From Corinectria fuckeliana (lineage: Eukaryota > Ascomycota > Sordariomycetes > Hypocreales > Nectriaceae), in the NCBI GenBank assembly GCA_019137255.1, contig WPDH01000361.1, positions 25,911 through 89,910 of the forward strand: a DNA stretch of 64,000 nt. The letters are read 5' to 3'. This document shows positions 55,719-64,000 of this stretch, in pieces. Below the pieces are notes generated by a model. It was not told the origin of the DNA. It worked only from the letters and a program-made list of their open reading frames with translations, and made no database searches. The position numbers and the translations under genes were made by a program. The first letter of the stretch is position 1. The number at the start of each line of letters is the position of its first letter.

Positions 55719-58600
55719 AAAGCAGATATCCGCTCACTCGCAGCACCAAACAAACACAACCAACAAAAAATTGCAATCAAACAACTGGGATACTTGATGG
55801 GAAACGATACCCTCTTAGGCTGGAGATATATAAAAAAAAAAAGGAAGAAGGCGGGGGACAGCATGCGGATAGGGAAAACCTATGGATTCCTCAGACCACG
55901 GTGAAGCATGCAGGCCAGTTGCTGCTGCACGCACTTGACACCATTGTTGGTCGTTTTTCTCATGTCTTGCAGACGGGACCGCCGTTTGGAGTACAAGGGT
56001 TTCTATTGTCTTTTGAAATCACGACGGGTGGTTTCTCAGAGGATTGTGGGAGATGGGGATGGGTTATGGAAAGAAGAAGAAGGAAGAGTGTTGGAATGAA
56101 CCTGTAACCATTAGGCACGCGCTGAATGACAATTGCTTTACAAGCACATGATATGGGGCCGCCTCGTGATGTTGCAACGGAATCTTACCTGTGATGATGA
56201 GATGCGATGAGATCATCGCAGGCTTAAGCACTTCGTGCAGACAGTTTCATCGCCGACTTAACTCTTATGAACCCAGCGTGCATATCACAGGCATGAAACA
56301 CCAAACAGCAGATCCCTGGACACGATACACCGTCTCGTCCCCGTCATGGCCATTCTCCGGGTATATGGGCCGTTCGTGCAAAGACGTCAAAGCGCAACTG
56401 ATTGATATGGCGTTATCAATCAGTCCAAGCACCCCAGCCAGCACGGCAACATTGGATGATGGAATCTCGACGGGGTTCCGCCCCCAGCCGGTCCCATGAG
56501 GCCAGCCAAGCCCCTGCGCTGCGGAAAGCGCATGTCGTCTGGCGATATATCACGATACTCCCCGGGCGACGACATGATGCTTCGTGTCTTGCGCCTCCCC
56601 ACCAGCGCCGCGGAACCACCAGGCGACGGTCCTCGATCACATCAGCCACCATTTCCCAACCCTGCCTGCCGTGGACAGCACTGTAACAAAGAAGACATGC
56701 CTACCTACCCGCCAGCCCGTCCCATCACTCGGCGCGTTTCTCACGCCGTCCACGCCTTATCAATCACCCCACAGCAACAACTGGCATCACACGGTCAGGC
56801 CATTTTCCCGCCGCCAGAGGGAGGCCCTTGCATTTTCGCGGGGTGCATGAACCCTCCCGGCATCTTTGGCCAAGATCGGATCGGTTCGATTGCGGGGGTG
56901 GCGGCGTTCGTTTTGGTATTTGTGTACATCTGATTGCCGGGCACTTGGGCTTGTTCTTGGCTGGTTCTTTTTTGTTGCGTGGAGGGTTCGGTGAGTGCCG
57001 ACTTCATGTCAGTCGTTGTGAGGCTGGCTGACGTGAAAGTGGTACCATGGAATACCCACTCGAGTCTAGCTCGACTCGACAACAGCAGGGCATAATCTTT
57101 CTTTTATGAACCAAGAGGGATAAATGATTGAGTCATTGCTTAGTTGCTTGCGTGCCTGTGTTATGCCTTGTATACATCGTCATCTGTAACAAATGGTTGT
57201 GAAGTTGTTGAAAGATCGCCCAATCATGTCGTATCGCATCATCTCTACCCATCCCTGACCAAGACACCTCGCCCTGTTGTTTCGCATAGAGTCGTGCTAT
57301 CCAGGCTGTATGCCACATGCTCATACAGATATAGATATATAAGTAATATAGCCCGAATCGCACGGCTCTACTTCTGTGCTCACCGCGCCTGTTCATAAGT
57401 GAGATCCTCCTAAGCCCTACCCTACACCATCCGACCAAGGCATCAACGCGACAAGCATACGCATCCCCATCCTCATCTCACACTCGCACTCGCCTGGGTC
57501 TTCCAACGGGAACCACCCAGCCCCTGCTCCTATAACAACAGAACAGGTACACAGACACAGGCATCATCAGTACTATCCCCACGACAAGCGCGCCCCGTTT
57601 CCCGTCCAGGCCGCCGCCGCGTGGGTGGCGCCGTGCAGCGGCCAATCCCAAGACCGCCATAGCGAGAAATGCGTGTGCTATCGCGAGTAGGGCTAGCTCG
57701 CACTCGGATCCGGTTTGGGCTGGCGGGGAGAATTGATGGGTGCGGTGAGACGACGGAAGCACACTTGGCTGGGGGTTCTTTTGTGTTGCATGGGCAATAA
57801 GGCTGAATGGGAACGCAACGGTGATTCGCTCTCGCGATGGGGGCTGACTGCCTGCCTCGGGTTTCCTTCTTGACAGAATCCTTCGTCAAGCAGGCAGCCG
57901 TTATAGTAGACTCTGCTATATAGACCATACCAGGAAGACAACTAGACCTACGGCACAGCTTCGCTTTTGGGCAAGTCAAGCAGGGAGTAGCTATGTTGGT
58001 TGGTTGCGTCGTCACAACACAACACAACACCATTACATACTACACGCACGCACGCCAAGGGTGTAAGCGCCCCCTCCCCCCCTCCGGGACTCACACGACA
58101 ATGGACACGACCACCACCGTCAGAACGCAAAAGCCATTGAGTGTACTTTGTACGAGGGTGCTGTGGTCCGCGAATGGGGAGTTGTGCACCCCGCTACATG
58201 TGCGCTTTGGGATTGCAAGTTGACGACGTGGACATCGTAAGCTGAAGCTGGAGCTGGGCTTTATAAGCGACACGCATCCCTTCGACCGTTTTTCGTTTGG
58301 GGTGACAGTGATTCATTCCCAGATACCATTTGAGTTTTCTTATATTTCTTCAGCGAGTAGTAGCGAATTCCTTATTGTCTAGTCTTCGTGTTCTGTCCCC
58401 CCTATTTCGCTCTCATCGATGAAGTGAATGGACATTGTCTTGCGCGGAACGTCTCTTTAACCTTCCAGTCACCGCGTGCGTACTCACGTTGCGGAGGATA
58501 CACATTATTCATCATCTGTACGACAGCTGACGCAGTTGACCGACCCAACTTGCCTACTCCTCTCCTACATCCCACCTCAACACCCACCGCAACCTCGCTC
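55719..58600. other. Long intergenic stretch
   Basis: About 2.9 kb without a supported gene. Small ORFs on both strands (56496-56933, 57530-58033) lack family motifs. It contains the leader of the carotenoid oxygenase gene. The frame of the oxygenase is open upstream from 58388, but the conserved part starts at 58601. Confidence 0.55.
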
Positions 58601-59218
58601 ATGGCCGTCAACGGCGCCGGCATATTCCACCGCACTCGCGTTGACGAGGACGAGGACTCCGAAAACGTCTCCCGCAACGTCCTCGCCGAGTCCTGGAGAC
58701 GATGGCCCAACGAAGCTGCCGTCAGTATCTTGTGTCCCCCGGCCCCCCGGCTTTGTGTCACGCGGGAGTCTTGTGCTCATACTGACCGACTCCAGTTCGA
58801 CAACCTCGACGAGCATCGCGGGCCCCTCGCTCTCAAAGTCTCGGGGGACATCCCGCCATGGGCCGCGGGGTCGCTGTACCGCACCGGGCCGGGCCAGAGC
58901 CGCGTTGACGGGACGGCCAAGGGCACTCACTACGTCTCGCACTGGTTTGACGGCTTCGCCCACACCCACCGCTTCGACATCGCCGCGCCCAGCAGCCCCG
59001 GGGGGAAGACGGCCGTGACGTACTCGTCCCGCCGGCAGTCGGACGACTACGTTGCCCGCGTCGTGAAGAGAGGCTGGCGCTCCGGCATCTCGTTTGGCCA
59101 AAGGGCCGACCCCTGCATCGGCATCTTCTCCAAGCTGATGAGCGTCTTCGAGCCCAAGCTGACCACGTACAACGTCACCGTCATGGCCAACGTCCCCGGC
59201 ATGCCGACCGACGACAGT

Positions 59219-59264
<46 letters not shown>

Positions 59265-60484
59265 ACAACAACAATAGCAACAACAACAGCAACAACATCG
59301 CCAGCTCCGGCCACCGCCCGGGCGTCGCCAACCTTTACACGGGCACCGACATGGCGGCGCTGCAGCGTCTCGACCCGGCGTCGCTCGAGCCGCTCGGTAC
59401 GGCCGCCCAGACCGTCTTCCACCGGCATCTCAAGGGGCCCATGTCTAGTGCGCATGCCCAGCGAGATGCGGAGAGCGGCGACTTCTTCAACTACAACCTC
59501 GAGCTCGGCCGCACGCCGACGTACCGCGTCTTCCGCGTGAGCGCCGCCACGGGCCACACGGACATCCTGGCCACCGTCAGCGACTCGGGCTTGCCGGCCG
59601 CGTACCTGCACAGCTTCTTCCTGACGCGGAACTTTGTCGTCTTGTGCGTGCCGTCGTCGCATCTGCAGTGGAAGGGGCTGGGGATCTTGTGGCATGGCAA
59701 CGTGCTCGATGCCATGGAGCCCTTCGATGCGTCGAAGCGCTGCCGATGGGTCGTGGTTGACCGGCGGCACGGGAAGGGAGTCGTGGCGCGGTTCTCGACG
59801 CCGGCGGCCTTTTTCTTCCACAGCGTGAATGCTTTTGAAGAGGTATACGAGGGCGACGGGGAAAAGGGGGAGCAGCGGACAGACCTCGTCTTGGACTACG
59901 TCGAGTACGAGAACCTCGACGTCATGAAGGGCTTCTACTACGACGTCATCCTCAACCGCGACGAAGCGGCCAAGAAGTTCTGGACGGAGAACGGACGGCT
60001 CAAGACGGCGCAACCACGCTTCGTCAGATACAAGTTCGCGATGCCGCCGGCCCCTGCCGCCACGGACTACTCTGCCACGGCCTCCCGCATCCTGACGATC
60101 CGCAACCCGCACGCGGGCGACCTGCCGACGATCCACCCGGGCCGCCGCGGCAAGCCGTACCGGTACGTGTACAGCACGTGCAACCGGGGGCTGAGCACGC
60201 TGGTGGACGCGCTGGTCAAGACGGACGTGGCGACGGGGGCGGCGGCGCTGTGGGCGGGGCCGGCGGGCCACATGCCCGGGGAGCCGATCTTCGTGCCGCG
60301 GCCGGGCGGCACCGACGAGGACGAGGACGAGGACGACGGCGTGGTGCTGAGCGTCGTGGTTGACAGCGTGGGCGAGAGGGCGTATCTGCTGTGCTTGGAT
60401 GCGCGTACGATGGAGGAGATGGGGAGAGCGGAGACGGAGTTTGCGATAGCTATGGGGTTTCATGGGACGCATATCCCGAGATAG
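58601..60484 (+). CDS. Carotenoid oxygenase (carotenoid cleavage dioxygenase family)
   Basis: Exons 58601-58720 and 58796-60484 (a 75 bp GTCAGT...CCAG intron, in-frame and without a stop) give 602 residues. The enzyme family cleaves a polyene double bond with non-heme iron. The N-terminus WPNEAA-FDNLDEHRGPL then DIPPWAAGSLYRTGPGQSRV is typical of the fungal Cao-2/CarT type. The four predicted iron-ligand histidines are in SAHAQRDAESGDFFNYNLE, LHSFFLTRNFVV, FFFHSVNAFEE and FHGTHIPR. An Asn/Ser run (59216-59295), encoded by an AGCAAC repeat, interrupts the domain at about residue 180. An Asp/Glu stretch (60315-60345) lies before the last strand. Relatives cleave torulene or beta-carotene; the substrate here is not known. 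No carotenoid synthesis gene is in the window. Confidence 0.9.
59216..59295. repeat. AGCAAC microsatellite inside the carotenoid oxygenase gene
   Basis: Tandem AGCAAC units followed by AAC/AGC variants encode about 25 alternating Ser and Asn residues in the oxygenase. Confidence 0.9.
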
Positions 60485-61361
60485 CTGTGGCTAGGTATGG
60501 TGTAAGTTACGGGTCGTGTAGAGGCTCGGATGAACAAGTGAAGAGTTATGCTATTCGGCTGTGCTGTATATGTGTACGGGCTGTAAACCCACCCTTCTTG
60601 CCCTATCTTTTGCTTTAACCGTCCTGATGTCCTGATGCTCTAATGCCCCTGATAAACCTAATGCTATTCCATCCCCCTTGGTGTAAACGGAGAGAATAGC
60701 CAAGCTGCTGTCGAGTCGAGCCAGACTAGCTCCTCAACCCTTCAACACGACACAACCACCACCAACTCAACCCAAGCCCCTTCCTCTTGAAACCCCAGCT
60801 TTGCAAGCCTATCCTCCTATGAAACTACTTCTCCTCACCCCCGGAAACCTTCATCCAGCCGTCACCAACCCTCCCTCCCATCTCGTACACCATTCATAGC
60901 CCACGGAAATGGATAATCCGCAGAACGTCACCGACGGGGAAACGCCCAGTGTCAGGTCAGCACACCTGGATACTATTATCTCAGCGCGAGCGAAAGCCCT
61001 GGACTTGAACCCTACCTATCCATTATCACTGTGGGAACTAGGCTAGGAAGCAATTGGCAATGGGGGCGATGGAGTATCTTTTCAACGAACCTTGCCAAGG
61101 TAGCCCTGGGCTGTTCGGCTTGGTATATCTCTCATCCCGTTCTGAACTGCACTGTACCTATGCCCGGAGTTGTCTCTCTAATAAGCTCTTAGGCTGCCCT
61201 GTATCTCGTTGCTATATCCATCTACAACCTCGTTTTCCACCCCATCGCAAAGTATCCTGGACCGTTGTTTGCCACTTGGAGCTTAGCAAAGAGGAGTGCC
61301 TCAAGTATGACATCGCGTTCGTGTCTGCGGCGAGAGGATGTGTAAGCTAACGACGGCACAG
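60485..61361. other. Intergenic stretch before the P450 relic
   Basis: About 0.9 kb. The first half of a P450 would be expected upstream of 61362 but cannot be read here, so it is either lost or too degraded. The ORF at 61054-61350 has no family features. Confidence 0.5.
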
Positions 61362-62099
61362 ACGCATCGAGGAAGGTCTTCGGAGGGAGCATCGCGACTT
61401 TCTCTACTATATCCTTCGGCAGAATGAGAAGGGCGGTGTTTCGCATGACGAAATCATCCTCAACTCGGCCCTCTCCATTGTTGCTGGATCAGAGACTACC
61501 GCCTCGCTGCTCTCTGGCCTCGTCATGTGGCCCCCTCGCACTCATGCCTCCAGAACACTGACGCAAGAGATTCGCTCGGGCTTCGAGGCCGGTGATCAGA
61601 CGGATTCTATGGGTTTGTAGAATCTGCTATGCATGAATGCCTGCATCGACGAGGCTCTGCGCATCTTCCCTCCTATCCCTACTGGCCTCACACGAACGGT
61701 GCCCGAGTACGGCGACACGGTCGCGGGCGAATTTCTGCCCGGCGGCGCCACCGTCTCCTGCCACAGCTGGGCAGCGAGCCATTCGCCACTCACTTTTGCC
61801 GGCCTGACGAATTTGTTCCTGAGCGGTGGACTGACGATGCGGATGCGGATGAGAACAGAGAGGCTAGCCAGCCCTTTTCTTTGGGACCCCGTGGTTGCAT
61901 CGGCAAGCACATGAGTTACCTGGAGCTAAGCTTGATTCTCAGGAACCTGCCCTGGCATTATGATGTCGAGAGAGCTATTTTAGATGACCCAGATGCTGAC
62001 GATGTGTGGGACTCAAGCGGCGACCTGCACCGGGTGATGGCCTTTAACGCCTGGAACAAGTCGCCGCTTATGTGCCAAGTCAAGCCCGCCCAGCGATAA
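61362..62099 (+). pseudogene. Cytochrome P450 pseudogene, C-terminal half only (CYP65-like)
   Basis: Only the C-terminal half of a P450 is present. From 61362: REHRDFLYYILRQNEKGG, then the I-helix LSIVAGSETTASLLSGL, the K-helix ACIDEALRIFPPIPTGL (ExxR) and GGATVSCHSWAASHSP. In another frame it continues with FCRPDEFVPERW and the haem-binding motif PFSLGPRGCIGK, ending WNKSPLMCQVKPAQR. There is an in-frame stop at 61618-61620 and a frameshift near 61795. The N-terminal membrane anchor and first about 250 residues are absent. The pattern resembles fungal CYP65-type enzymes such as the isotrichodermin hydroxylase family. This copy cannot make a functional enzyme. Confidence 0.75.
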
Positions 62100-62174
62100 T
62101 GTCGTGTGCTGTGGAAAGATGGGCCCTTGACAGCCTTCCAGACATGGATGTTGGGGAATTAAGTGCAGCAAAAC

Positions 62175-62942
62175 TCATGACAGAAACATCTTCTCGTCTG
62201 CGAGGAATTGGTCAATCCGCCTTTTGCGGGCCAAGGTGAGGCTCTCGGAAGATGTCACGGGGACCTCGTGGGGCGTAGGAGCCGACCCGCCACCATCGGG
62301 CAGGTTGTTGACACGCCCACCAACTCTAGCAAGCAGGAAGCGCATCCGCTCGAGTTCGTTTTCCACAGGGCCGCCTCGGGTGAGGAGGTTCTCCTGGATG
62401 CCGGCGCCGCCCCCGGCCGTCTGCAGGGGCTGGACGACAGACTTGAGGCGGTTCAGGCGGGCGACTTGATCTCTGAGCTGCTGGCGCTGCTCGTCAAGCT
62501 CCGACAGTCGGCGGACGGCGTTGGCGTACAGCTTGGCCTCCATGGGATAGTCGTCGATGTCCTTGGCAGAGACCCAGACTTCCGGGAGACGCTCGATCGT
62601 GTCGTGGTCAGTAAGATCCATCTCCTTGCCGAGCGCTCCGTCACTGGCGTCCAAGCCACGGCCCAACCTGCGCTTGGCATCCTTGGTGTAGATGTCGTCG
62701 ATTTGCTCCGAAATATTGCGGCTGGCCTGAGGCGCGTACACGCGGCGGCAGTGCTGCTGGATGGAGTGATTGAGAGAGAAGAGAGCATCGTCGACAACGC
62801 GTCCAGGCAGAGGCTCGTCAGACGCGTCGTGGGCGGCTTGCCAGGTGCGAGAGGGCGCGAGAGGCTGCGCGAGAAGCGTGGTTTGTGTTGAGAGGAAAGC
62901 TTGCTTCAGCAGCGGAATCGTCGGGGCAGCTGCGCTAGCCAT
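62175..62942 (-). CDS. Kinetochore Sim4-complex subunit Fta4-like protein
   Basis: This single exon encodes 255 residues. The N-terminus PTIPLLKQAFLSTQTTLLAQ and SRTWQAAHDASDEPLPGRVVDDALFSLNHSIQQH fits the fungal Fta4 family (CENP-U-like) of the inner kinetochore. It is followed by RRVYAPQASRNISEQIDDIY and, later, LPEVWVSAKDIDDYPMEA. Coiled-coil helices RRLSELDEQRQQLRDQVARLNRLK and ENELERMRFLLARVGGRVNNL follow, consistent with assembly into a coiled-coil complex. The C-terminal RKRRIDQFL is basic. The family call comes from recalled motifs and would need a profile search. It lies close to the AT-rich right edge. Confidence 0.7.
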   Translation of the reverse strand: MASAAAPTIPLLKQAFLSTQTTLLAQPLAPSRTWQAAHDASDEPLPGRVVDDALFSLNHSIQQHCRRVYAPQASRNISEQIDDIYTKDAKRRLGRGLDASDGALGKEMDLTDHDTIERLPEVWVSAKDIDDYPMEAKLYANAVRRLSELDEQRQQLRDQVARLNRLKSVVQPLQTAGGGAGIQENLLTRGGPVENELERMRFLLARVGGRVNNLPDGGGSAPTPHEVPVTSSESLTLARKRRIDQFLADEKMFLS

Positions 62943-63179
62943 GACTGGGCTCTGGGTGCCTCTCTGGCGGCGGTGAGTAGGCACGCGTGTGTATTGTTAC
63001 GTGGTGTTGTTCGCGCCTGGGGGAGGAAGCGTCTCGTCGTTGGTAACGTGAGCTTCTACCACGTCGGTGAGTGGTGGTGAAATGCCCCGCGATACACTGA
63101 AAATGGCAGAATGGATACTGTGCCGCCTGCCACAGCGTCTAGTGCCCCGTAGACAGAGGGAACACTATACGGAAGGCTA

Positions 63180-64000
63180 TAAGGCCTGGTGTCTTATATT
63201 AACTTTTTTTAGAAATTTCGCTAGAGTTATCTTATATTATGCGCTTATATGACCCTATACGCTCTTATATAACCCTATTTTGCGTATATTAATTAATCCC
63301 TAAATATTTTTAAGTTTTTTTTTACTAGAGTTACTTAATATAATATACTCTTATATAATCTTATTATATATATTTACTAAGATCTTAAGATTAGAAGTAT
63401 ATAACCTTAGGTTATATACTTAGCTATAGCTTAAAAAAATCTCTTATTATAACTTAATTTTTTTTTTCTTTTTTTTTAATATTATATTCTTAAATATAAA
63501 TATCTTTTTCTTTTAATTAGATTTATATTATTATATTACTTTTTTAATTATTATTTTTTTATATATAGTTTTATATAGCTAAAAGTTATATTTTAATACT
63601 TATTTTACTTATTTTAGCTTACTTTTAATAACTTTTAATTTTTTATATATTTATATATAATAATAAGCTAACTTTTATTCTAGTAAAAAGTATTATCTTA
63701 TACTTATTTTCTTTTTCCCTCTCTTATTACTAATTATTTATAAAAATATATCTTTTTATATAATTATATTCTTATATATAATATTATATAATAAAATACC
63801 TTTTATATAAAAAGATATTACTAAAAAAAAAAAGACTATTATTTAAACTTTAGTTATCTTATTTTTTATCTCTCTCTTCTTATTACCCTCTAATATAATA
63901 AATAATAATATTATAATAAGTATTAAGCTTAGTAATAAATATTTTTAATATCTTTTTAAGAAGATACTTAGTATAACTACTTATAAGTTTATATTTAATA
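63180..64000. other. AT-rich, RIP-like island running off the right edge
   Basis: Base composition changes sharply at about 63180, from GC-balanced to almost only A/T. No ORF over 60 codons and no repeat end is visible before the window ends. By analogy with the MULE interior, it is probably another RIP-mutated repeat whose identity lies outside the window. Confidence 0.6.

Noticed and set aside
58577..60472. 631-codon minus-strand ORF opposite the carotenoid oxygenase
   Set aside because: It is a composition-driven shadow of the GC-rich oxygenase gene and has low-complexity Val/Ala/Arg content with no motifs.
1..64000. CRISPR arrays, operons, ribosome-binding sites, rRNA and tRNA genes
   Set aside because: None seen. 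The window is eukaryotic, and the tandem repeats present are simple microsatellites, not spaced repeats.

Overview
This window is eukaryotic and comes from a filamentous ascomycete, most likely a Sordariomycete. The genes carry many 50-75 bp spliceosomal introns. They include typical Pezizomycotina families: a PDR-type ABC pump, TRI12-type and DHA1-type MFS pumps, a rhodopsin-fold membrane protein, a GH64 glucanase, an Fta4-like kinetochore protein and a CarT-like carotenoid oxygenase. GC-balanced genic DNA alternates with extremely AT-rich, TpA-loaded islands (about 3.3-7.0 kb, 39-40 kb, 63.2-64 kb). That contrast is the signature of repeat-induced point mutation (RIP). No species is claimed.

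Layout. 0-8.9 kb: one long minus-strand gene for an ankyrin-repeat protein with a C-terminal CorA-like membrane domain. It is split by a 3.9 kb Mutator-like element with 89 bp terminal inverted repeats and a perfect 9 bp target-site duplication. 9.8-14.1 kb (minus): a short transcription-factor-like protein, an aldo-keto reductase of the aflatoxin-aldehyde-reductase type, and a broken aminoglycoside-phosphotransferase-family gene. 16.9-30.6 kb: an efflux-rich block made of a small Zn2Cys6 ORF, a four-exon PDR ABC transporter, a TRI12-type MFS pump, an unrecognised 488-residue protein and a DHA1-type MFS pump. 32.1-35.9 kb: glycerate kinase (plus) and a seven-TM rhodopsin-like protein (minus). 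38.4-40.5 kb: a decayed piggyBac-like element. 41.6-45.9 kb: thioredoxin, two gene relics and a secreted GH64 glucanase.

49-62.9 kb is mostly housekeeping: MAD2 spindle-checkpoint protein, ubiquitin protease UBP14/USP5, Fe-S scaffold ISU1, carotenoid oxygenase, a P450 pseudogene and an Fta4-like kinetochore subunit. The right edge enters another AT-rich island.

Exon boundaries were placed by hand from GT/GC-AG sites and family conservation. In each spliced gene called intact, the exon lengths sum to a whole number of codons. The most informative features are the transposon-split ankyrin/CorA gene (precise removal leaves an uninterrupted frame), the preserved inverted repeats around a RIP-destroyed interior, two GC-AG introns, and the piggyBac relic.
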